Positions 9,795 to 19,500 of a stretch of DNA of 51,873 bases are shown here, piece by piece. The stretch comes from Bodo saltans (Eukaryota > Euglenozoa > Kinetoplastea > Eubodonida > Bodonidae), in assembly GCA_001460835.1 (NCBI GenBank), contig CYKH01001247.1, positions 1-51,873 on the forward strand. Direction: 5' to 3'. Each line of letters begins with the position of its first letter. Position 1 is the stretch's first letter. A model generated the notes under the pieces. It was not told the DNA's origin, searched no databases, and saw only the letters and a list, made by a program, of their open reading frames with translations. Both the position numbers and the translations under genes were made by a program.

Positions 9795-9861
9795 CGGAGT
9801 GCAAGGAAATGGAGTCTCGGCTGACTCAGATGCTGAGGATGATACCGGCGGTGACTACCGT
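9537..9861 (+). repeat. Direct duplication of 156 bp (period 169) with T10 spacer
   Basis: Copy 1 is 9537-9692 and copy 2 is 9706-9861. They differ at four positions (9599, 9620, 9645 and 9676 in copy 1). Between them is a 13-base spacer at 9693-9705 ending in ten T residues. The 169-base period shifts the frame by one. In the gene frame two differences are synonymous (Thr codons) and two are conservative (Ile/Val, Asn/Thr), so both copies look like functional coding sequence. Confidence 0.93.
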
Positions 9862-10530
9862 AACAGTTCACTGCCAAGTGGCCGCGTGCTGCGAGTTCGA
9901 CCTCAAGGCTCCGCCAACAACAACAGCAATAGGGGAGGCAGCGTTGGAGAAAAGTTGACGTCAGCAGTAGCCGTAGCGAAGGGACTGTCTGACCGAAACA
10001 AATCGAGCATGTCGAGAAGAGCGGCAAGCGAGGAACACGTCAACGATCGATCCGCTACCACTACGGGTGGTTTGGATGATTTGGTCGCACGCCCCTCGTC
10101 GTCGTTGTTGAGGAAGCAGCCTCCCTCGATCCTCCAGCAAGTTCACCGACCATTGGCTCCAGCGGTTCTTGCTGGCCCATCGGAAGGGATTCAAACATTG
10201 GCGAAGACACAACTGTCGCAACACGCGATGCGCATGGCAGCAACACCTGTGCCCTCGACAACAATTGTGAACACTCAGCACGTTAGCAATGCAGCTTCGG
10301 ACGATTCGCTGGTGCTGAGAGGATCTACAAAGCCTCCTCCTGACCATCAGCACTCAGCACCGCCGCAGCAGCAGGCGCTCCCTACCACTGTCGATCATCG
10401 AGATCATGTCGCGCAGGTGGTTCATGGCGGTGGACACGAAGAGGGCGCCATACGCGGCGTGAAGGGAAAGATCAAGCAAAACGTCAACGTAGAACGATTC
10501 ATGAGTAAAGTGTTGACAGTTAGGCACTGA
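9706..10530 (+). CDS. Coiled-coil protein, C-terminal fragment of the broken gene
   Basis: Last part of the gene that begins at 5818. The coding frame enters through copy 2 of the duplication (RAVHTAGSS), the same peptide as copy 1, and runs to the stop at 10528-10530. This part is Ser/Gln/Pro-rich low complexity with a basic C-terminus (KGKIKQ, then a VERFMSKVL end). The same frame is open a little further upstream, to about 9622, but that stretch is the copy-1 segment read in another frame. No domain recognised. Confidence 0.65.
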   Translation, partial: RAVHTAGSSVSVVQKSSRVTTETQFYLTGDGVQGNGVSADSDAEDDTGGDYRNSSLPSGRVLRVRPQGSANNNSNRGGSVGEKLTSAVAVAKGLSDRNKSSMSRRAASEEHVNDRSATTTGGLDDLVARPSSSLLRKQPPSILQQVHRPLAPAVLAGPSEGIQTLAKTQLSQHAMRMAATPVPSTTIVNTQHVSNAASDDSLVLRGSTKPPPDHQHSAPPQQQALPTTVDHRDHVAQVVHGGGHEEGAIRGVKGKIKQNVNVERFMSKVLTVRH

Positions 10531-10674
10531 GCACATCAACCGTTGTGGATGTACATTACTCGATCATCGTGAATTCTGTAGAGTTAGAAAACGTATGGGA
10601 TATCACTCACATAAAAATGCTGCTTTGAATCTGCCCTTCACTGATGTTATTTTGTTGATTTCAAGCGGACAACC

Positions 10675-11439
10675 ATGACTGCTGACCAAGGCAAAGGATG
10701 GGACGAACGAGCGATGAAGGAGATCATGGCAACTCAACAAGTCGTGGAAATCATCAAAGCCCTGAAAGCTGAAATCGCCAACAGGGAGAAGGAGATCTTG
10801 CAAGCCAAAGAATTTGTTCGCCGTGAAAAACTGCGACTGGCCGCTATTTTGGATGAAACGGAAAAGAACTCGAACAACTTGGTGGAAAAGTGCAACAAAC
10901 AAAGTGAGAAAAAGTCGGAAGTGGAGGCGGTGTACCAACAAACACTCGACGAATATGATAGGCTGCACGACGTGGTCAAGAAGGTTGTTGCCAAGGAGAG
11001 GGAGTGTGAAAACCGCCACGACTTAGAGAAAACACTTCAAATTGAAAGCTTTCAGTGGGCCGAGGAGGAGCACTCGCTGCGAACCAAACTACACGCTTTG
11101 CAAGTCCAACAGCGCGAGGCGAAAGCAAAGCAGCAGGACGAGATCGCTGCAGCGGAAGCGAAACTTAGAGACGCAGAGGCGCGGCTGCACTCTGACCGAA
11201 TGTCGCGAGAATTTCCGTCGAGCGTCGGGAAGCGGCAGAGCCTTTCCCGCCCTGGGTCGCGTGCTGGTTCTTCACGAGCAACCTCCATGTCCCTTGGCCG
11301 TGGGGCGTTTACAGATGAGTCGATGGTTCTGCCCGAATCGTCAGGACGCACAGCACCATCAGTTCCTCAACCAATTCTGGTGAGCAAATCAACAAACCGA
11401 AAGCGTGACCTCCTCGGCGACTTGACGAACATGAATTGA
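10675..11439 (+). CDS. Small coiled-coil protein with C-terminal destruction box
   Basis: 254 aa from ATG 10675, which follows a pyrimidine-rich stretch (10629-10661) and an AG at about 10664. Residues about 15-180 form a continuous charged coiled coil rich in Lys, Glu and Gln. Residues about 183-207 are Ser/Arg-rich (LSRPGSRAGSSR), typical of phosphorylated disordered tails. The last residues contain RDLLGDLTN (244-252), which matches the RxxLxxxxN destruction box recognised by the anaphase-promoting complex and closely resembles the cyclin form. A cell-cycle-regulated structural protein, for instance of the spindle, kinetochore or basal body, is inferred. The family itself is not recognised. 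Confidence 0.75.
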   Translation: MTADQGKGWDERAMKEIMATQQVVEIIKALKAEIANREKEILQAKEFVRREKLRLAAILDETEKNSNNLVEKCNKQSEKKSEVEAVYQQTLDEYDRLHDVVKKVVAKERECENRHDLEKTLQIESFQWAEEEHSLRTKLHALQVQQREAKAKQQDEIAAAEAKLRDAEARLHSDRMSREFPSSVGKRQSLSRPGSRAGSSRATSMSLGRGAFTDESMVLPESSGRTAPSVPQPILVSKSTNRKRDLLGDLTNMN

Positions 11440-11701
11440 GAGAGCGAATGCGCGCCGTATTTTCATTTAGATAGATCACACGACTTCTTTTCATAAAGTC
11501 TTTTTTTTTCAGAAGTAAGGAGACCAAAGTCTCGCTAAAGTGTTTGGTTTGCTTTCCTCTGAGCAGCGTGAATATTCGCCCAGTTTCTGTTTATTTTCTC
11601 GACAACTTCGAAGATAAATACAATCAAAAAATTGCGCAAGTTAACTCGAAGTAATAGTTGCCAAATAACATCACCAGTGCCCTGTCCGAGCAGTTGCGAC
11701 T

Positions 11702-14700
11702 ATGCCAATTGGCGGAGCAGAACACGCTGTCATTTACAAAGGAAGTGCCGTCTTCCGGAGAGGCTCGACTGGCACGCCACCACCGCCACCCTCACCAGCA
11801 ACCGGACCTCAACCGGTGTCCCCAGCGACCCCACAAGCAGCCGCGCCCTCCTCATTTCGTGATCCACCAAAGGACAAATGTGAAAAAGGAGGCGACAAAG
11901 GAGGAGAGATGTTTCACAGCATTCTTCGTTTCCTGCACCTGGACTCTGGCCTTCCTCATCGGGCAAAAAGTGAAACCCTCCACGAAGAACACCCACCATC
12001 GCATACCCCTCAGACGGCACCACGCAGTGCGGATTACGACGATCGCACGGACGCCATAGATGCATCGACCGCGTCCTTTATGACCAATCATAGTATGTCT
12101 TCCGCACATCGGAACGAGAGTGAGCTTGTCTTGGATGAACATTGCACAACTTCCCGACAATCCTCATCTCACCCGCATCATCACGCGACGACTAGCAATC
12201 CGCCAAAGAAGAAGCGACGGTCTACCATCAAGGCGGCATTCACATCACTTTTCTTCCCCAACGAGCGGAAGAAGAAACCATCTCCGCTTCCGCAGCAGAA
12301 CTCTGCCGGCCAAAGCGACGACACCCGAGCGTTTGCAGTGATTCTTGAAATTGATGAAGACGATGAACGCGAGGACATCCTTCACACTGAGGCCACTATT
12401 TTGGATATTCTTCTCCTTAACTTCCGGTCTGACCTCAAAGTCCTCAAGGAGAGAACTGTGTGGGATAGCGAAACAGGAGGAGAGGTCTCCGATGAGCAAC
12501 TCCACACGATGTATTATCTATTCTTCCGGCAAATGAAGTCGCTCTTGTCACAGCAGTTCTCGCAAATATTCCCTCACGGGATTCGAGGAACGGCACTTTC
12601 GATGAGCGATGTGTCGGCATGCGTTGCAGGTCTTCTTATGATTGAAATGGCCATCACAGACGATGACGTTCATAGCTTCGCCTTCAACGTTCTGCAGGGT
12701 CGACGCATCTCACTTCAAAATTGCCCGCCCTCAAAGCGTTATTTGTACTTCATGTTCATGGCGCTGAAGTCTCTTGTTCCGATCTTTCGCTCTCACACCG
12801 ACGCTTTCCGATCTGCGGTGGTAAAATATTTTTACGACCACAACTCCATCAAGAAAGCCGGCCATCCTTTTGCATTGCCATTGCAAGCGTTGCTCAACGC
12901 ATTAGCGCCGATTCTCATGGCGCACTCATTCCAAAAAATGACGCCTTCGTTTTACTACTACGCATTGAAGCTTGAGAGAGAACGTGAAGGAGGAGACGAA
13001 GAGGATGACATTCTCACAGACGAGGCGGCAACGCCATTAAAGCCCGATGGCGAGTCCACGAGCAATAACGAGTCCGTCTCCAGAAGTTGCTCCGATTGCC
13101 CGCCCTCAAAGCGTTATTTGTACTTCATGTTCATGGCGCTGAAGTCTCTTGTCCCGATCTTTCGCTCTCACACCGACGCTTTCCGATCTGCGGTGGTAAA
13201 ATATTTTTACGACCACAACTCCATCAAGAAAGCCGGCCATCCTTTTGCATTGCCATTGCAAGCGTTGCTCAACGCATTAGCGCCGATTCTCATGGCGCAC
13301 TCATTCCAAAAAATGACGCCTTCGTTTTACTACTACGCATTGAAGCTTGAGAGAGAACGTGAAGGAGGAGACGAAGAGGATGACATTCTCACAGACGAGG
13401 CGGCAACGCCATTAAAGCCCGATGGCGAGTCCACGAGCAATAACGAGTCCGTCTCCAGAAGTTGCTCCGAGGAATACCCTGCGCCGGCAAGTGGCACACC
13501 GCATCAGTCTGCTACGCCAAAAGAAGCCGTCGCTCAGCAGAATGTCGCGTCCGCTTCTGGCTCACCAACGTTCGCGACCGCTACCACGTCAGCACCCCGC
13601 CGCCGCCGTCGCGGTGCGTCAGCGCAGTGGAGCACGATTGTGCAAACGTACAAGAAGGGTCAAGTGCTTGGTCGTGGGGCATGTGGCGTGGTGTACCGCT
13701 GCACGGATGCCAACAACGGTGTCTTCTACGCTCTGAAGGAACTTTCGCTGCTGACCAAGAGCATGGTGCGGCGCATCCGCAGGCATCAGGAGGATCAACT
13801 TCAGCTTGAAGACGAGGGGGCGTTCAATAGTAGTACCGCCACGGCACCAGGGACGCCAATGGTGCGCCTCGATCAAATCCTTACCGAGAAGGAGCAAGAA
13901 GAGTTGATGTGGCGTGAAAAGTCGATTTGCGGAGAGGTGAATATGCTCAAATCTCTTCGCAACCCGTACATTGTCAGCTACTATGGATGCGCATTTGATA
14001 GGAAGTCGCTGAAGGTGTCTATCCTCATGGAGTTTTGTCCCAAGACGCTCCGTGCCATTATTGATGAGTTAGGTGCGATGCGGTTGTCGATGATTGCACA
14101 CTACGCAACGCAAATTCTGCTTGGTATTGCTTTTTTGCATGACAACCATGTTGTGCATCGAGACATCAAAGCAGCTAATATTCTAGTGAAGGACGGCGGC
14201 GAGGCCAAGGTTTCTGATTTCGGTACAGCTATTTTGAATGAGATCCGAGGGCCTGATGCTGGATTAGGAATGGGAGAAGATGAACTCGATGCTCTTCGAC
14301 GAGAGACGGAAAATGCTGAAGCGGATGATTTGACTACGCTGTTTACCTCAAACCGCTCGAATCACCCGCACCACTCCCACCACGGCAAAGGGAAGCAGCA
14401 CCCAAAAAGTCATCAGAACGGGACGCACGCATTTTCAATTCAAGGGACATCATTGTTCCTTGCCCCTGAGGTGGCGAACGGCTGCCTTCCCACGGAGGCT
14501 AGCGATGTGTGGAGTATCGGTTGTTTACTGATTGAGATGGCAACTGGTGAGTACCCGTGGCACGAGTGGACAGACGGCAGAGACCTGCCCTTGGAAATGG
14601 TTGTGTTTCATGTGGCGATGGCCCAGCAACCCCCTCTGCTGTCACAGGAGTTAGCTCCGCATGCAGCGTCAAATCCTCTGTTTGTGGATCTCTTACGATC

Positions 14701-14956
14701 GTGTCTGCACATTGACCCAGTTGCCCGCCCCACGTGCCGTCAGCTGCTTCAGCACCCGTTCTTCAAGCAAGCGGACTTTGGAGAGCACGATGACCCTGAT
14801 ACAGCCGATGCAGAGGGGTCGGGCTCAGAGAGGGACCCGCTGATGACTGTGGATGAGAGTGGTGAGCTAGATGATGATGCTGTGCTCGGTGGCAACGTTA
14901 TGTCAATTGTCCCTAATGACAGCATGATCGGCCCCTCGGGCGTGTACGATGCGTAA
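11702..14956 (+). CDS. MAPKKK (STE11)-like protein kinase with N-terminal extension
   Basis: 1084 aa as it stands. The first 200 residues are Pro/Ser/His-rich. Residues about 220-450 are a helical domain I do not recognise, part of which is repeated because of an in-frame 375-bp duplication (12720-13469). The kinase domain runs from about 650 to 1030: glycine loop GRGACG (657-662), VAIK-type lysine K679 (YALKE), HRDIKAANI with catalytic Asp 821, DFG at 839 and APE at 920-922. HRDIKAAN and GTSLFLAPE are typical of MAPKKKs. Two insertions are odd: about 45 residues between the lysine and the C-helix, and an 80-residue DFG-APE segment with a His-rich cluster. All catalytic residues are present, so it is probably active. 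Without the duplication the protein would be 959 aa. Confidence 0.85.
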   Translation: MPIGGAEHAVIYKGSAVFRRGSTGTPPPPPSPATGPQPVSPATPQAAAPSSFRDPPKDKCEKGGDKGGEMFHSILRFLHLDSGLPHRAKSETLHEEHPPSHTPQTAPRSADYDDRTDAIDASTASFMTNHSMSSAHRNESELVLDEHCTTSRQSSSHPHHHATTSNPPKKKRRSTIKAAFTSLFFPNERKKKPSPLPQQNSAGQSDDTRAFAVILEIDEDDEREDILHTEATILDILLLNFRSDLKVLKERTVWDSETGGEVSDEQLHTMYYLFFRQMKSLLSQQFSQIFPHGIRGTALSMSDVSACVAGLLMIEMAITDDDVHSFAFNVLQGRRISLQNCPPSKRYLYFMFMALKSLVPIFRSHTDAFRSAVVKYFYDHNSIKKAGHPFALPLQALLNALAPILMAHSFQKMTPSFYYYALKLEREREGGDEEDDILTDEAATPLKPDGESTSNNESVSRSCSDCPPSKRYLYFMFMALKSLVPIFRSHTDAFRSAVVKYFYDHNSIKKAGHPFALPLQALLNALAPILMAHSFQKMTPSFYYYALKLEREREGGDEEDDILTDEAATPLKPDGESTSNNESVSRSCSEEYPAPASGTPHQSATPKEAVAQQNVASASGSPTFATATTSAPRRRRRGASAQWSTIVQTYKKGQVLGRGACGVVYRCTDANNGVFYALKELSLLTKSMVRRIRRHQEDQLQLEDEGAFNSSTATAPGTPMVRLDQILTEKEQEELMWREKSICGEVNMLKSLRNPYIVSYYGCAFDRKSLKVSILMEFCPKTLRAIIDELGAMRLSMIAHYATQILLGIAFLHDNHVVHRDIKAANILVKDGGEAKVSDFGTAILNEIRGPDAGLGMGEDELDALRRETENAEADDLTTLFTSNRSNHPHHSHHGKGKQHPKSHQNGTHAFSIQGTSLFLAPEVANGCLPTEASDVWSIGCLLIEMATGEYPWHEWTDGRDLPLEMVVFHVAMAQQPPLLSQELAPHAASNPLFVDLLRSCLHIDPVARPTCRQLLQHPFFKQADFGEHDDPDTADAEGSGSERDPLMTVDESGELDDDAVLGGNVMSIVPNDSMIGPSGVYDA
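12720..13469 (+). repeat. In-frame 375-bp tandem duplication inside the kinase gene
   Basis: Copy 1 is 12720-13094 and copy 2 is 13095-13469, directly adjacent. I see a single difference, T at 12778 against C at 13153, and it is synonymous. The duplication adds 125 residues (CPPSKRYLYF and on) just before the kinase domain and leaves the frame intact. Confidence 0.95.
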
Positions 14957-15432
14957 CGTTGTAGAATGGAGGCGGGCTACGTGTGGTGGGATTCCTTGCG
15001 TTGATGTGCATGGGCGTCAAATCGAAGTTTTTTTCTCTCGTGTTTTTTGTTTCGTTTGATATTTCTCAGTCACTTCCGATGAGAGCGTTACTGGATGCTC
15101 AAAAACGAAGTTCGTGTGTGCGCGCGTCATGAGACATCTCATGAAAGCGACAGGGTGAGCAAACCCCAACCTACGGTAGCTGCACGCACATACTCCCCCT
15201 TCCCCCAGGTATTTGTGTGGCGGCAGAGAGCGTTTTTCCCCTATGGTGGAGAACTTCACTGCTGGAAGGATAGTTCTATTTGCAACCGTTTCGTTTTCAA
15301 AAAGACAAATATAAGATCATCAGAATGATCATTTGCCCTACTTGTCACCTGACAATCATTGCATTTCTTGTTTTTTTGTTGTTACCCCTTTTGAAGGGCG
15401 TTGTTTTTCGTTGCAAGCCATCATCATTCGTC
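14957..15432 (+). other. Intergenic region, 476 bp
   Basis: Holds the kinase 3' UTR and the leader of the next gene. Pyrimidine-rich stretches lie at about 15029-15058 and 15364-15392. The next gene's frame is open from 15280 through a TTG codon and has an ATG at 15325, but the second tract ends after 15325, which favours ATG 15433. Confidence 0.5.
15364..15396 (+). promoter_or_regulatory. Probable spliced-leader acceptor
   Basis: A T-rich tract at 15364-15392 is followed by AG at 15395-15396. The first ATG downstream is 15433, in frame with the 298-aa protein. If used, it excludes the hydrophobic segment encoded between 15325 and 15432. Confidence 0.5.
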
Positions 15433-16329
15433 ATGCTCGTGCGAGTGCGTGGTGCTGGCGCTAGCGCAGAAAATAGTCAAGCAATAGTGATGCACCTGAG
15501 AGCCTTCAAGCATCATATGAGCTCACATACTCACTCACACTCCTCTCACGCGACATCTTTGATCCACCCGCCTCTGCAGCTTCACCACTTTCCCGTTACG
15601 ATCGACTGCTCTCACAGTCAGTTCTTGCCTACTTGGCACGAGGTGTGGAACTTGTATGACATAGCATACGACGAGCTGGATGCGGCTTTATCGACACACG
15701 GTCCATTGGCGCTAGTTCACCATGTTCTCAAATTTGCCGATGCTCACTCGGCCTCGAGCGCGTTTCGGGAGGTTGATGTGGCCGCAAGAATGGTTGGAAG
15801 CTCTCAGCGACTGACGCTGAACGCCTTAAGCCTTACTGGCGCCGCTTCAAATTTGTTATCAGCTGTGTGGCAGCTGTCGTATGTATCGGTGCTCGCAGCC
15901 CTCGGTGCACATCACGTTGTTGACGGCACGTCGAACTCACTTCCGTTGAGAGAGATCGTCATTTTGTTCGCCGACGTAACGCCAAGTCTCTCGTACTTCT
16001 TACGACAATTCGCTTTACATCTCTTCCGTCCCTTCGTCTCAATAGACCTTGCTGTGCATGTCGTCGCTTGTCTTGTCAACAAAGAAGCGGAGTTGTCTGG
16101 TGTGTGCTTCATGCCAGACACAGACGTGGAGTGGGTTGGCGATGCACCGGCGGTCATCCAGCAGTGCCCCATCGTACGAGTTCCTATTCGCGACTACATG
16201 AGCGGAAATCATCTGAGTGCGGTGTCGCTCCAAGAGCTGGCAGCTGTTGCGAAGGAAAATATGGTGAAGAATTTTTGCCCGTGCTGCGGTCCAACAGATG
16301 GAGGTGGTTGTTGTGGGCAACGAGATTGA
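15433..16329 (+). CDS. Unidentified protein with Cys-rich C-terminus
   Basis: 298 aa from ATG 15433; starting at ATG 15325 would add 36 residues that include a strongly hydrophobic segment. The N-terminal region is His/Ser-rich. The middle is a mostly helical globular domain with an unusual number of aliphatic residues. The end carries a tight cysteine cluster, CPCC followed by GGGCCGQRD, which could bind a metal or be lipid-modified. I do not recognise the family. It sits between the kinase and the phosphatase, but gene order in kinetoplastids says little about function. Confidence 0.65.
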   Translation: MLVRVRGAGASAENSQAIVMHLRAFKHHMSSHTHSHSSHATSLIHPPLQLHHFPVTIDCSHSQFLPTWHEVWNLYDIAYDELDAALSTHGPLALVHHVLKFADAHSASSAFREVDVAARMVGSSQRLTLNALSLTGAASNLLSAVWQLSYVSVLAALGAHHVVDGTSNSLPLREIVILFADVTPSLSYFLRQFALHLFRPFVSIDLAVHVVACLVNKEAELSGVCFMPDTDVEWVGDAPAVIQQCPIVRVPIRDYMSGNHLSAVSLQELAAVAKENMVKNFCPCCGPTDGGGCCGQRD

Positions 16330-16569
16330 GTTTTCCTTGTTGCATTTCAAAGAAAAAAAAGAAGAAAGCAGTGTCGATCGTTCCACACTAACTAACGAAA
16401 CGATTGCTTCTGTCAACAATTTCTACTGAAAGGAAAAAAAAAAGGATAAAATAACACGTCGTCAACCGAGGCTGTTCACCAACGGCAGCGTCGACGACGA
16501 CAACAACAACAACAACCGAAATATTCACGCGACAGAAAACAACGACTCATACTCGAGTCTCGTACTAGG

Positions 16570-19500
16570 ATGTCAAGTACTTCCATGATTACCCTGGCAG
16601 GGCACGCATACCTAGACCGCCACAATGTCAAAGCAATCCTTGAGGAGATCACAACTCAGCTTGCCGTTGAAATGCCGGAGGACCCGCTCGCTGCAATCGT
16701 CAAGATGATTGACCAGCGTAGAAATAATGCATCCGGGTTCTTTATGGTGACTTGTGACAACACGTGGTGCGGCATGAAAGTCGCGTCCAACGACTACGAG
16801 GAGCACCGTAAGAACTGCAGAGCGGATCGATGGACAAAGTGCATTCGATGCGACCAACGTGTGGAGATGACAAGACTTCATCAACACCGCATGAACTGCC
16901 ACCTCGTCTCATGCCCCCATTGCGGAGAGTGTGTACTTCCTAGGATGCTAGGGTTGTGCCCGTTGCAAATTCTAACAGATGCAAAGCAACGACGTGCAGA
17001 CCATCTCAAGACGAAGCGGGCTGTGGAGAAGAAGGATCCTCTTTCCAAGCCTGTCGATGCCCTCCAGAATTCTGGTTCCGTTGAATTATCCACCCGGTCG
17101 CTGACGTCAACGTCTGCGGTGTTTAAGGGTCAGGGTGGACCGCTTCGTCGACTTCAAGATCTTTGGCGAAAGCGGCATGCCCGCGGCACCTTTAGTGCAT
17201 TAGCGTTCCAAGCAATCTGGAATATTATGGAGACCGCACGCGAAGGCAGAGTCGCACTTACCGATGGCCACATCGGCGCAGAGGGCACTAGTATCACCGA
17301 TCGCGATCGCCGAGGAAGCACAGATCAAACGTCCCCAAAGTTGCCTGCGTCTGGAGTTGTGGAAAAAATATCCGCCGAGTACACAGAGGCATTTCGTCAA
17401 GACGTGTTCCAGATTATCAACGATAGGCAGGTAGTGGAGTTCCCGATTGCTGAAAAGATTGTCATAGACGCCACGAAACTACTCGCCATTCGTCCTGTAG
17501 TTGCCTACGTCCAAACACCCACAGACGGCGAAGTCGTCATCGTTGGCGACCTGCACGGACAACTAAAAGATTTGCTTCACATCGTTTCTCTTCACGGAAA
17601 ACCTGGTCCTCAAAAGATATTCATCTTCAACGGCGACTTTGTGGATCGAGGGCCATATGGCGTCGAGATCCTCCTCTACATTTATGTGCTCTTGTGCTCT
17701 TATCCCAACTACGTGTACTTGAACCGAGGCAACCATGAAGACCTTAAGACAAATTGTGAGTATGGATTCCAGGAAGAGCTGCTGTCTAAGTACGACGACG
17801 ACAGCAAAGATCTGATGGACGCTCTCGTGCGCTCGTACAAGGCAATGCCGCTAGTGACGGTGATCGACAAGCGTGTTGCGGTGCTGCACGGTGGCGTCCC
17901 TCGGCATATTGTGACATTAGAGAGGATTGCGCTGATTGGGAAGCTCAAGGACGTTCCTACTGTCGAGCAATTAGATGAAGACGAAGAAATTGTGTGTGAC
18001 ATTTTATGGAGTGACCCGGTGGAGCGGTACAAGAGCAGAAACTTAGGCATGCGACATCAAGGAGAGTTTTGGCGCACAAGTGCACGGGGGTGTGGCATCG
18101 AGTATCTTGATGGGCACACCGAAGCGTTCCTTGCTCACAACAACTTAGAAATGATCGTCCGATCGCATGAAATGGTGGCTGGTGGATACGAACTGTGCCA
18201 TCAAGGCCGATGCGCGACGGTCTTCAGCGCCAGCGATTATTGTGGCGTGTCCGGGAATCGCGCAGCTGTGATGGTGTTTGCAGCGTTCCGCGACGAGCCA
18301 GTGTATCAAACGTGGTTTATCAAGGACGATGTCTCGGATAAGTTAGATTTAGAGGCTTCCATGAAGGGCGAGGATGAGGATGAGGGCTTTGGCGGTGGTG
18401 CCGACATCAGCGTTTCATTTGACGAGGATGCCATTGCTCAGCAAGGCCCTCAAGCCACAGAGATTCGATCCCGTGTGCAGGAAGATTGTATTCAACGCAT
18501 CCGTGAGCGTATTTGGCTGAAACGATACGAGCTGCTCTCCACGTTCTGTGCTGTGGACACGGAACAAGTTGGCATTGTCAGTAAGGTGGAGTGGTGCGAA
18601 GTCGCTCGGAAGGTGTTGGAGCAACCAGATCTCCCATGGTACTATCTGTGTCAGTTTCTTAGCGCTCCTGTCACATACTTTCGCGAGGTGCCTTCGATCC
18701 GGTACGCTGACTTTGTTTCCAGCGTCGACTCGAATGCCGGCAAGATGTTCGAGATCGACTGGATACGCGTCACCATCAAGTCCGTGTTTGGGGGAATGGA
18801 GCTGCCAGAGGATTTGAGGCCAGCTACTAAAGAACACGAACGTCTGGCGCGTCGACGCCACAGCTCCATGTTAGAGAGCGCAGGCTCCTCAAGATCCTTT
18901 CCGCGTGGGGCGCAAAACACTTCCAAGTCAAATTTCCAACGATCTTCGTCGACCGTGGAGGTGATTGCCCCTTTCCCCCCAGGAAGTCCCCAGGGAAAGA
19001 CGAACACCGCCCGAACAAAGTTTCACTCACCTGAGCGGGGGGTCAACAACGCAAAGCCTCCAGCTACCATTACTGAAGTTGCTACTAGCGAGGGCTCTCC
19101 ATTGCCGCCACCCCTCGGCGGCTTGACCGCCGTTCCTCCACCCATCCCAAACCTTCATGCCTTCGACGGCATCCCAGCGGCAACTGCAGAGTCTACTCAA
19201 TTCGCTGGAGGGGGTGAGTTGGACAACAGCCGCCAGAATCCGAGCGCCTCGTCATACGAAGACGTTTCTGGAGACAACGACGAAGGGAAAGCATTCCGCT
19301 TCAACTTCAACTACTTTGTCTCCATTCTTCGCGCCAAGTCACCCTTCGCCGCTCAACTGGAGGACACCGACATGTACATTCTTTTCCGCTTCTTTGATGA
19401 GGATCGTGACGGGCATGTTGTGTTAGGTGAGCTGATGGACAACGTTGCTCAGTACCAGCATGAGCACCTTGACGACAAACTTTCATCGAGTGTCAACAGC

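Noticed and set aside
8792-9861. Programmed ribosomal frameshifting as an explanation for the split frames.
   Set aside because: The frame changes coincide exactly with sequence duplications, and no slippery heptamer with a downstream structure is evident. Removing a copy restores the frame without any special mechanism.
11658-12059. An alternative frame across the kinase N-terminus that reads like an amphipathic peptide (SEQLRLCQLAEQ).
   Set aside because: It starts with TTG directly after a stop, has no ATG, and turns into low-quality sequence; the frame from ATG 11702 is continuous with the kinase.
12720-13469. Reading the duplications as a mobile element or CRISPR-like array.
   Set aside because: Each unit is ordinary coding sequence of its own gene, copy number is two, no terminal repeats or spacers exist, and the units are unrelated to each other.
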